Of a DNA stretch of 64,000 nucleotides, positions 50,701-61,624 are shown in pieces. The position numbers were made by a program, and so were the translations under genes. The notes beneath the pieces were generated by a model, which was given only the letters and a program-made list of their open reading frames with translations, had not been told where the DNA came from and ran no database searches. Origin of the DNA: Cotesia glomerata (taxonomy: Eukaryota > Arthropoda > Insecta > Hymenoptera > Braconidae); contig NC_058161.1 in the NCBI RefSeq assembly GCF_020080835.1, forward strand, positions 6,302,001-6,366,000. Reading direction: 5' to 3'. Numbering within the stretch: the first letter of the stretch is position 1; each line of letters opens with the position of its first letter.

Positions 50701-53700
50701 GCTCACTTTTATTCCTCCTGATGAATATCCTATTATTTTAACTTCTACTACATCCATACCCGTAAAACCTGCATTCACTATTACGAAGAAACGAAATCGT
50801 TCTTTAAATAGTATTGTACATGACATCATCATTAATTCAGATCGTTTTTATTCACCAGTGAATAGATATAAACGTGAATACACGTCCACGGGGACTAAAA
50901 TTATTTATCCTCAGTTCTCATCTAAATCTGAAGAAGTTTTTAATAAAAATAATAAAAAATTCGTACGTCCTAAATCATTTTTATGGGATTCTAATTGGGT
51001 AAAAAGTAACAATAATTCTATTAGATCATATAGCGATAGTTCTTCAAGTTCTATTAAAAATCTAGATAATTTAAGTAACGATTTTGTTTTTGATGAAGTA
51101 GCGATTCATTCGCCGAATAAAATTTCTGAATACGGTAATCCGATGTTTAAGAAAATGGACGGGTTCTAAAATTATTTTCAATCCTTGTTTATTTTAGATT
51201 CTTAAATAAATATGTTAATAATTTATAATAATAATATATTTAGCCAAAATTATTCATTAAAAAAAAAGAAAAAATCATTTTAATTTCTAATTTTTGTCAT
51301 TTAAACTCTTTCTTCGTAATTTCCTTTTTTTTTTCTAATCCTTAAAATGAAACTACAACATTAATTAGTTTAAGGTAAGCTGGCTATGCTTTTAAAAACC
51401 GCTTTTGTTTGTTTGCAAGGTGTATTAAATTTAAAAATAACTCCTGATAGCCATAATTGATCAATTATTTCGTTTTATAGTTTGAGTTAAAAGAATTGAA
51501 GAGACGAGAACAAGAGCGAGAAGAGGAGGAGAGACGTAAAAAAGAAGAAGCTGCAGCAGCCGAGGCAGCGCGATTAGCTAAAACAACACCTGTTACTAGT
51601 CCTGATGAACCAACGAGTGAACGGTAATTTGAACTTTTTTATTAATTACTTTTACAGCGGTATTATATAAATATATCAAGATCAAGCTTATTAAATTTTT
51701 AAATAATTTTTTTCACAGGGTCGAAGCCGATGGTGTAACTAGCGGTGACCGTGGCGATGATGATGGTAAGAAATTTTTAAATAAAATTATAATAATGAAA
51801 AAATTGTCCGTATTATTGATTAAAATGCACGTCTGGGTACTTCGCGAAATAATTTTTTATATAAAAAAAAAAAAAGATTATTTTAAATAATATTCAAATA
51901 TTTAATCTGACTATCATAAGATGAAGGAATTAATTAATGGAATAACTTGATATAAATTGTAAAGTAGAAGTCAAACAGAATATCGATTAGTCGTCGTGTC
52001 TACAAAAGAATAATTCTGAAGTATAAATCATGGAAATTTATTTAAAAAAACATAAAAGAAAAAAGATCGCGTTGAAGCATGAATATCGCTAACAAGCACG
52101 TTTATTTTTGCCACTTACCTTCTCTCGATCCTTAAATTCTCAATAAAATTCTCCTATTCTTAATCCTTTGTCCTTGAATTCCTCAAATAATACCTATTTT
52201 CCTATAAAATGCGGCACGGAATGCACAAACCGCAGTGGCACCGCGCAAGGCTTCTTCTACACGAACACCGCAATCCCAAGAAAAACCCAAGGAAGGTGAG
52301 TGTTCGGTAGAATACTTAAAAAAAAATTCATATCCAGTTTTTTTTTTCATTATTATTTTTTATTCAACAATTTTAATATAAGTAGTCTAGAAATTTTTAT
52401 TCTTTTTTTAAATCACTTTCGACACCTTATATCTTGAACCATTCACTGATACCACCATTTATTGATAATCACCAATTTTTTTTGTGTTAACTTGAGATAT
52501 TTTTGGGTTATTTTTTTTTTTTCAACAAATCATATCACATATCATATTAATTACTTATCACTTAACTACATTTATCAAGGTACATGTTCAATTAGTGATA
52601 CTATTGTCGTAATTATTAATTTTTATTGTTTTTTTATCGATAACTTATGAGGTAGAATTAAAAAATTCTAACAAAGTTAAGAAATAGCTAATTCAGACAT
52701 GTACTTTGGAAGATTTATTTTTTTTTTAATAATTTTCAAAAATTTACATTTTTTAAATTATTGACTAGTAATTAATATACATGCTTTTTTGTGTGCCTTA
52801 ACATTTTTATCCACAGGTGGCGGAATCAATATGTTCATATTTTAATGGCTAATTAATTTATAATTAATATAATTATTATTAACTTAGTATATTTAACTAA
52901 TACTTAATTTAAGCACAATATCGTTTAGTAATTACTTTTCTGAAAATTGCACATCTGGCTTAAAAATATTTTCTTTCTGTATTAATTAAACAGTATAAAT
53001 ATTGCTTATCTATTAATAATTTTTTTGCATGTTTCGCTCTTGAATAAAATGTAAGCTTGCATGTTTTTGTAGTTGCTTATTATTTTATATTTTTTTTTAT
53101 AATATTATATCAGTAACTCGCTCATACAAATCACAGTTTAAATTAATTATTTATGTAAAAAACTGTATTTAATATAAAATTTGAAACAAAAACTGTAATG
53201 CATGATTTTGTATATTGGTGTGGTATAGTGCATGTTCAAAGGCCCCAGCGATTCTCTTCTGGAGATGTGACACGATCTATTACTCCAACAACTTCCAAAT
53301 CTCGTGCTTCTGTCCCATCAACACCAACAAGTAAGTGTCAATTTAAGCCCGACATTCAACATATTTAAGAAAATTAATTATTACAAGTACAATTATTCAA
53401 TCACTCACTTAACAATCACGTCAATACATATTCATTATACTTAAAATCATTTTACAAATTTTTTTAGTTCAAAATTTTTAAATTCAATAATTTTTTTTTT
53501 TCTATTTTTCTTTATCACCCAAGCGACACAAAAATTTTTTTGGTAATATATTGTTGAATCTAAGTTGACAATTATTAATTTATGACTTCTTGTTAAATAA
53601 AATTTACCAAAAAGTCATCAGTTTTTTATGTGACGCTTGGGCAGTACAAAATTCTTTTTCATAAAATTATAAAATATAAATTCAAATTTAAACTTGCTAT

Positions 53701-55502
53701 AAGTATTTATTTGATGCATGTGCATGTCGCACGTAAAAAAATTGAAATTTTAAGCACGTTTAAGTAGATGACAAAAAATAATGGGAACGGTGGTGAAATT
53801 AAACAATAAACAATTACAAAATGAAGCATTTATATATTGAGTAAGTAGTTAATTGAATTGTAATCCGAATATAAGCTCCTAAAGGTGGAACTGGTTCAGA
53901 ACCTGGTACATTGCGACGAAAGGAACGTAGTCGCAGCAAGTCACCATTCAGAAGCTTCCGTTGGAAAAAAACTCCCAAGTCACCGAGTTTAGATCGTAGC
54001 GGTGTGAGTGATGATGAGCACAGCTTCCACGGTAAGTTTGTCGTAATTGCCCATGAATAGATTATTATCAACGACTTAATAAGTATTTTAATTAATAAGT
54101 TTTTTTAGTTATGATAAGCAAGCATCCTTTTAAGCTCGTTATTTTTTCTGTTTGCTTTTATAATATATGAATGAATGCTTACATTTTATTAAGCATGTCT
54201 TGAGCCAGATTTGTTTTATTTTAACTTATAATTAAATTTTATAAATTAAAAACAGTTTCAGGTAGTATTCTGTGATGCAGTCGACCGAAGTACTCTATAT
54301 TAAATTAGTTTATAGTATCGACTAAATCAGTCATAATCATAATCATATTTTCATTTTAAGTTTTTATATTATAAGTAGCTTATTATAAAATATAAAAATA
54401 AAAATTTATTAAATTTTAATTATTTATTTATTTGAACAGAGCAGAGAAGCCCAAGTGATGATGAATTCGAAGGCACACTTGTGCGTAAGCATGAATGGGA
54501 AAGTACAACGAAAAAAGCAACCAACCGATCATGGGATAAGATTTATTTGGTTGTCCGTGGACAAAATCTTGTGGCGTACAAAGATCAAAAATCTTGCAAG
54601 GCAGCTCCAGATCAACTTTACAAAGGTGAAGCACCCTTCGATCTTCGTGGTGCTACGATCGCCGTCGCCAGTGATTATACCAAGAAAAAACACGTCTTCC
54701 GAGTCAAGTAAGTTATTTTTTTTATTATGCTAAAAATAATTTATAACTAATAAATATTAATTTTATAAAAAATTTATTTTTAGGTCGCAAGGAGGTGCTG
54801 ACTTTTTGTTCCAAGCTAAAGATGATAGTGAAATGAACGAATGGGTTACGGTATTAAATCAAGCTGCCCAGGGAACTGCAGGAGCGAGTACATCAAGAGC
54901 ACACACTCTCCCAGCACCAACTCAAGCTGAAACAAAACGACGTAGCTTTTTCACTCTTAAAAAGAAGTAAGTTGGCTTTTAATTTAGTAAATAACTTGTT
55001 TTTCTCTGGCTTATTTTTTTTTGTCTTAATAATCTTATGTATATCATTTTATTATTATTGTTATTTTAATAAATTAATGACTGTATTAAAAAAATGTAAA
55101 TAAGATGATAATGCACCTGCTATTGTAAGTTCCTTCATCACTGTGTCTTCATTTCATCGCTAGATTATAAATGCATAGTATTATTTTATTATTCTACTAT
55201 CATTTAAAAATAATAAACATTTTTTTTATTCGCATCGACAATAAGAGTTGCAAAAAAAATGTATTCATTACGACTATGAATAATGGATACATTATTGGTT
55301 ATTTATTATTCATTGTTAACAAATGAGTAATGGTGTTATTATGAAAATTCCATCTTGATGAATTAAAAGAATAAAGTAAGCAATTGATAATATTTAAATT
55401 GTTAAATTTTGTAACACTTGTTGATTTGACAATAGGTCATCATTCAGCATCCCTTTTCGATCATATCGCATTTATCATATTTTTAGAAAAGCCAAAAAGT
55501 AG
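41769..55502 (+). CDS. beta-Spec: Beta-spectrin, membrane-skeleton protein
   Basis: Exons are 41769-41904, 42444-48442, 50280-50384, 51481-51623, 51719-51765, 52236-52295, 53229-53330, 53876-54031, 54440-54707 and 54784-54970, giving 2400 residues. An alternative donor at 54967 splices to 55487-55502 (ends KKKKAKK, 2404 residues). The start MTTDISVVRS and GNSSSRLFERSRIKALAGER match insect beta-spectrin. Domains: two calponin-homology actin-binding domains (about 50-275), about 17 spectrin repeats with the usual heptad Trp positions, a Glu/Lys/Arg coiled segment (REQEREEEERRKKEE), a Ser/Thr-rich linker, and a PH domain (about 2258-2368, EFEGTLVRKHEWES, WDKIYLVVRGQ). It pairs with alpha-spectrin and binds actin and ankyrin under the plasma membrane. 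The 5999 nt second exon is unusually long. The exon at 52236 has a weak acceptor. A 1.7 kb transposon sits in the intron after 48442. Confidence 0.95.
48473..50209. mobile_element. 1.7 kb TIR element in a beta-spectrin intron
   Basis: The left end AGGGGTTACATGGGTTTC and the reverse complement of the right end TGGGGTTACATGGGTTTC are inverted repeats, with TA on each side (48471-48472 and 50210-50211). Inside lie the dispersed repeat copy 2 (48526-48697) and three diverged copies of a CACGTCGAT-based unit (about 48911-49380), then A+T-rich sequence. No transposase is recognisable. It occupies nearly the whole intron. Confidence 0.72.
48526..48697 (+). repeat. Dispersed repeat, copy 2, with (TG)n end
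   Basis: Near-identical reverse complement of 10322-10502. It starts with the 45 bp imperfect palindrome (48526-48570, AACTTCCCG...CGGGAAGTT) and ends in GTGTGCGTGTGTGTGT. It is nested inside the TIR element and continues into TATGTGAATCGCTTATAACT, which is absent from copy 1. Confidence 0.78.
50639..51169 (+). CDS. Candidate alternative last exon of beta-spectrin
   Basis: A T-rich acceptor (ATTCTTAG, ending 50638) opens an exon in the exact phase of the preceding donor at 50384. It reads 176 residues without a stop and ends TAA at 51169, with AATAAA at about 51205. The sequence starts PEMVYCSDFLLGMPMAELEH and contains RLTFIPPDEYPIILTSTTS, then a Ser/Asn/Lys-rich tail (RSYSDSSSSSIKNLDNLSND). 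I recognise no domain. If used, it yields a beta-spectrin of 2256 residues without the linker and PH domain. A frame of this length is unexpected in A+T-rich intron DNA. It could also be a small independent or intron-nested gene starting at the ATG at 50645. Confidence 0.55.
   Translation, partial: PEMVYCSDFLLGMPMAELEHRLTFIPPDEYPIILTSTTSIPVKPAFTITKKRNRSLNSIVHDIIINSDRFYSPVNRYKREYTSTGTKIIYPQFSSKSEEVFNKNNKKFVRPKSFLWDSNWVKSNNNSIRSYSDSSSSSIKNLDNLSNDFVFDEVAIHSPNKISEYGNPMFKKMDGF
53518..53641. repeat. 124 bp MITE in a beta-spectrin intron
   Basis: The ends CCCAAGCG(A)CACAAAAA and, reversed from the right, CCCAAGCGTCACATAAAAA are inverted repeats. Inner arms TTTTTTTGGTAA and TTACCAAAAAG also pair. 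Non-coding. Confidence 0.6.
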
Positions 55503-58500
55503 AAAGCGAATACCATGATCATAAGAAAAGTTCAGTACACAATTGGAACAACATTTTTATGCGGTGAGTCGCACACCATTATTCCTCATAAACGTCGTAA
55601 ATATTTTTGCACGATACGTAAATCATCTCCCTATTTAAATTTATATTTTTTTTTTACTATTTTTTAAAGTTATTTTTTTTTAAACCTATTCGTTTTTAAA
55701 ATTATTGTATCCCTGTGATTTAGTTTACTGATCATGTCGAGAGGAATGTTCTTCCAATTGTGAATGCGGAATGACGTAAATTATTCTTCGGATAACTTGA
55801 AAATCCAATCAGGCATTCACGTGTTTCATATGCCTTACTGAAATATTTATTGAGTTGATAATAATATTTATTTCTTTTTTTAGGATAGTTATTGGTATAT
55901 GAAGCATACTGACGCACTAAATAAGTAATCAGTTTGAGATTAGGCGCTTGTTGATTGAATATTTAAAAAAAATGTTATGAGTCATTTATTATTTAAATTA
56001 TTTATTTTTTAGAATTAATCATGCATTATTATTAGCTATGTGTCATCGTTATACTTATAATTTTTTTTTATCATTTATCATCGTTTCATATATTTATTTT
56101 GTATTAGCTTGTAGGCATTGATATCATTAATAATATAAGCAATGTTACATAGTTAATAATTATTTTTCAGATCAGAAGAAATTATGATAATAAATAACTC
56201 AATAATTATTGATTTATAGATATGTTAATATGTTTATATTTTTTTTTTCAGCTAAACTGGAGCGGTAACATATTGACAAGAAAGAGTATGGGCTATTATA
56301 CAGAAAAAAAGTAATTAAGGAGAAAAGTTAATAATAGAATGATATTTAATGAAAATGATGCTGCTATTTCGTCGCTCTACTACGTTAAAGCAACGCTAAT
56401 AACAAATTAGAAGATAAAAATCATTAGACTATGTAGATAGTCATAAGTGATTTAATTGTCAGATTTTTAATAAACAGAGACTTTTTTTTAATTATATTGG
56501 CAAGCGGCAAATTTATATTTAATAATTTGTCGTGTTTGACGTTTTGAAATATAATATATTTTAAAACGGCTTGCTATTGCCATAATCAAGAGAGTAATCT
56601 AACATTAAACTTTCCCAGGTCAGCGTGCTTTCAATTAAAGTATTGTTTTTATTTATTTAATTTGTTTTTTATAAAAGAAAGTATTTTTCAATTCATTAAA
56701 AGATATTAATTTTTTAATGATATATATTTGGCTCTATCGTGTTTGATAAATTTTATTATTGACAATTTGTATTATTAATTATTAACATCTAAAAATTTTT
56801 TGTAAATTTATTATCGATGTTGTTGATTTAAAATGTTTTCATAAAGATTTTATTTCGAAGAATGCTTTAAAAGTCTCATGTATTAGTAAAGCGCACAATT
56901 TTTCAATGAATTCCAAGCAAGCTATGAAAAATAGTGACGTAAGACTATAATAGTCGGTTTACTCGTTTATTTTTACAAACAGAAAAAAAAACAATATTTT
57001 TAAAAATTATATATGTACAATTGACGAGTGATATTTATGAAACTTTTAGTAATTTTAATTGTATGTTTCTTTCTTTATCAATGTATGAACTACGAAATGA
57101 CTGCCATTTATTTTTTAAGATCCGCGCTTTCCTGGGATTGTTTTATTATATTGATGAAATAAAAAATGATAATTAATTAATAATAATAATAATAATCATA
57201 AAACTTTTAAAGAATGTTATATTACGTGAAAAAATAAAATATTGAAAGAAAAAAAAGATTATTGTATTAACAAAGAAGAGTTTTTCCTCCTATACGAAAT
57301 TACGAGGTATAAAATACAAATTATATAAAAATAAAATTCATAAACTCTAGATGATTCTCTCGAACTTTACGACTGTTTCGTATTATTCTCTTCGAACAAA
57401 TCCGATTTTAAATATATAAATTAAATGATGAAAATTATTTGTAATAATGAGATAATAATAAAAAGAAAAAAAAACTTTAAGTGACTCACGCGAGCTTTGA
57501 TGCATGCGTATCGGACACTGCAATTTCTTACGTCAAATAGCTTGAGAATTATATTATACAGTTTTGAAAATTTTATTTTTCATTTTATAAAGTATTTATC
57601 GAATGATGGATAGTGTTTTAATTTTTTGAAAATGTAAATCATACTATATATAAAAACAATTATAAGATTTTTCAATACAATATATATTTTATTTCTGTTG
57701 CTTATTTTGTTATTTTTCACATATATTGCGTCTTGAAATCACATTTCATTGTGCGAATGAGACTTAATCATATATACCTATTGCTGTATAGAAACATAAT
57801 GTCATTTTTTTCTTCTTAATTTTTATTGAAAAAAAAAAAAAACATCACGACGTGTTTTAATTAAAACTAAATTCTAAATAAAATTTTAAAAAATAATAAA
57901 AGAAAAAAATTAATAATGACTCGTTAAAGAGAGCAATACGTCCGTTTCTACATTGTAAGAAACAAAAAGCTTTTATTGCACGTAAAATATATATTAAAAT
58001 ATATGCACATGATGTGTAAAGACAATTGGCTTTAATGTCGAAATTTTATTTTAATCTTTTTGCAATTAATGCGACATACTAATCGCTCTATGTTTTTTAC
58101 ATAAATATAAATAATAAAACTTTATTAAAGTAGGATAAATATTATTAATTGATAAATATAAATAATATATAATTGTAAAACAAATAAATAGTTTGCTCTT
58201 TTCGTTTTAGAATGGCCTTCCTTAAAAAAAAAAAAAAAAAAAAATAAAAAAAATAGAAAAAGAAAAAAAAATATCTAAAAATAAAATGAATTTTTTATTA
58301 TTAAGTGAGAATGATTGTGTGAATGATTAAAATAACTGAAATGATATTATATTATTTAAAATTAGTTTATCTTTATAAAATTTTATTTCTACAACTGTGC
58401 AAATATGTTATATCAAGCTTTTAATGTATTATCTTCATAGCCTTATGAAGTGGCAATTACCGATGTGCATAAAAGTTTCGCAAGTACGAAAGAAATAGTG

Positions 58501-60404
58501 GACAAGTTTAATTATAAATTAAAATAAGAGAAACAAAAAAGGAAAATAAATGTTTACATCTCAAAGAAATGAAAAGAACAAAAAGGAGTTTAATCAAATT
58601 TCACAAAACAATAAACCATTGAATTCATTAATTAGTAAATAAAATCTATATAATTAGCAGTTTTTCATTCTTCTATACAATTGAAGTTTACTCAGTTTAA
58701 TTTCTTAAATAAAATATACTGAAATAAGTAAGAAATGGAATGAGAGCAACCGTAGTATTCCCTAAACAACTAATGCTTAAAAAACAAATTAATAAATGCA
58801 TAAATAAATCAATATAAATAAACACTTGTAAGATTTTTCGGGTGCATCCCAAATGGCTATGTCAAAAACAATAATAAATTTACATATACATTTATGTGTA
58901 TATAAATGATATATTAAAGTATAAATTTATTAATTTCTAGTTTTAAAATGAAAGTTAATGAAATATGATCTTGCTTTATTATTAGTGGATTTAATATTCC
59001 TTGCTTTGCAATTGTATTATTAATTAATTAATTAATTAATATTATTATTATATTTTTATTTATCTTTATGGTTATTTATTCAAAGAATATAACGGATCAA
59101 TCGAAGAAAGATACGTATTAAATAAAGAAAAGTAATAGTATCTTAATAAAATACAATAATAAAAAAAAATACCATTCATTATTATAAGATCATTTTTCTT
59201 ATTGTGCTTAGCACATTCGTATGACGTGATTATGCGTAAAAACTTTATTAACAATAAAGAAATTATAAATAAATAAATATTATTAATGTAAGTTCTTGAT
59301 AAATAATAATACAATTATGAGAAGATAATGTGAAGCTTATGTAATAAATGGTTGTTGAAAAAATTGTGAGTACAATTAGTGTAGATTACAGGAGGATATG
59401 CAAAAAAAACATCAATACATATCAAGATGTGTATGGTGAGATTGTTGCAGTAAAAATATCGTGACAGTTTTATATACGAGGGTCAGTGATCAACAGTCGT
59501 ACTGGCTTTAAATGGACTGATGAGAGGGATCTGGGACCACTGGTGGTGCCATGAGGAAATGAAACCCATTATCTAATATACTTTTATTATATCGTCAGAT
59601 CGTCATTTTAAAAATGGTTACTCATTCGCTCTTCATGCCCGTAGCTCTTCTTCGCCCGTATCATCACATCTTTGAAGAAAAAAACCATTAAATTGAATTA
59701 AATTAAAAAATACATTCAATCCAACCTTTGAGTTGCTAAGAAAGCCGGCATTCAATAAAACGTTAGCATGCTTTCATCATTTATCGTTTTATTTTTTCCT
59801 TATCTCATTTTTAAAATTATTCCCGCGTAAAGTTAACAAAGAACGGGTGGATATTAAAAGATATGATTGGTCAATAGTTCAATGCACTTTATTTATAATA
59901 TATATATATTTATTTTCTGTTTATTTATAAAGTATTCTCAGACGTTTGTCAGGATATAAATATATACATATCTATCTGCTTATTCGTTTTATTACAAGGA
60001 CATTTAATTTTCTTTGTTTTGTTATTGAGTGACACAAATGTTTATAAATAATTTTTTAAACTTATTTTGCCATAAAATGTTGCTGTTAATTAATTTACTT
60101 GAACTGAATCGAAATGTAGGTCGTTAAATATTTTATGTAGAATTGAAGATCAATAAAAGGAAATTAAATTAATCCATCAGTTCTGAATAATTGAGGTAAT
60201 TATTATCGTTTTCAAAATAAAATTGCATGAAATGACATTGTTTTAAATATAACGTACATAAAATATGTTATTTTTTTAAAAAACTTTTTCATGTGAAATT
60301 AAAATTATTTATACTATTCTTTTTTATAAATGACACTGATGATTTCTAAGATTTTTTTCAACAAATAAATATAAAAAAAATTTTCTAAAAAATTATGAAA
60401 ATTA
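55503..60404. other. Beta-spectrin 3'UTR and gene-free interval
   Basis: The alternative terminal exon has a further donor (ATGCG|GTGAGT near 55562) and acceptor (TTTTTTTTTCAG near 56251), so the 3'UTR is probably spliced. Beyond about 56300 the DNA is very A+T-rich, with many AATAAA words, an A-run (about 58219-58247) and (AATT)n near 59020-59040. A GC-richer patch at 59470-59570 holds no ORF. No further gene is seen. Confidence 0.4.
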
Positions 60405-60940
60405 TGTTAGCCGACATCTGAAAATTTTTATAATTTTTTTTTAATTGAAAAAATTATTACTAAAAAATAAAAAAAAAAATTTTCATTTGCAAAAAATTTT
60501 AAAATCTATCAGTGCAATTTTTAAAAAATATTTTTTAGTTCTATCAAATGACATTAAAGTTAGCAGTCGCGTGATCATTTTTTAATATTTTTTAATAAAC
60601 AAATTTGCTCCAAAAAATTATTTCTAAAAAATTGCATTTTTTATTTATTCAATTTTCTAAATGTCAATTTTTTTCTTATTTTCTCTGACATAATTTGTTT
60701 GTTAAAAAAATTTTAAAAATGATGAAATATCTGCTAAATTAATTTTCATTCTAATCTAATAAATAAAAAAAAATTAAAAATGTCGGCTAACTTTATTGTT
60801 ATAAAAAATTCTACTCGTAGATTTGTTAGAAAATGATTGTTATTTTTTTTTTAAATGTTTTCTTAGTGAAAATTCATGTTGTAAAAATTAAAAAAATGAC
60901 ACATGTCTGCTAATTTTAGTTTCATTTTTTTACTAGTTAC
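60405..60940. repeat. Compound of TTAGC-GACA family repeats
   Basis: It begins GTTAGCCGACATCTGAAAAT and then includes ATGACATTAAAGTTAGCAGTC (60549), which aligns for about 200 bp with the VPS39 intron copy. It continues to ATGTCGGCTAACTTTATTGT (60780-60799) and further TGTCTGCTAATTTTAG phrases near 60905. Several nested or tandem copies are likely. Confidence 0.6.
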
Positions 60941-61624
60941 ATCGATCTGGAACAATAATTAAAAATTATCGGATGTGTCTGCTATTTTAAGTTTCTTTTA
61001 ATAATATATAGCATACGAATCCAACATTGAACTCATCAACGTTCTACTTAAAGTTTAATAACTGTCTTAAAATTTATAAAATTACATTAGTAAACAAGTT
61101 TCAATTCCACTTTAGATACGTACCAGTTATTTCGAGGCAGACGACAAGTTTTATGAGTTTTTAAAAAAATTAACAGGTAAGAATTTTTTTAGTAAAATTT
61201 CGCTTCATATATTATAAAATAAGATATAATTATGATTGCAAGTAACATGAATAATAATAATTAATAAATAATAGATGAGTATCATATCTTTAATTAAATT
61301 GTTAACTCATGCATGATAATGTATTTCCATGCGTAAAAGTATATAATGGTTGCATTTAGGTCCAGAATGGAGGAATAGGAAGAGAATCTATGATGACGTT
61401 GATGTTGCTTGCCAAGAAATTTTGGGGGTGGTGAAACGAAAACAAAATTATTGAGAAAAAAAAAAAAAAAGAAAGGAAGGACGAAGATAACACTAGTGTG
61501 GTGGAGAGAAGCTTCGAGTGTTTAAAACGACAGCGCCAGCGATGTGTTTATATATCTCTATACAATGCATCTATATTCAACATGCTAACTCGAGTTTTTA
61601 GTTGAGAAAGTCAGTTCATACAAG
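60941..61624 (+). promoter_or_regulatory. Upstream and leader region of the SORL1-like gene
   Basis: A donor-like ACAG|GTAAGA near 61177 and an acceptor-like TGCATTTAG near 61360 suggest a 5'UTR intron of about 185 bp. The second leader part (61361-61624) is purine- and GC-richer and runs directly into the start codon. No TATA box is evident at a defined distance. Confidence 0.35.

Noticed and set aside
59072..59314. Reverse-strand 80-codon frame in the beta-spectrin/SORL1 interval
   Set aside because: Ile/Tyr/Leu-rich translation typical of A+T-rich noncoding DNA.
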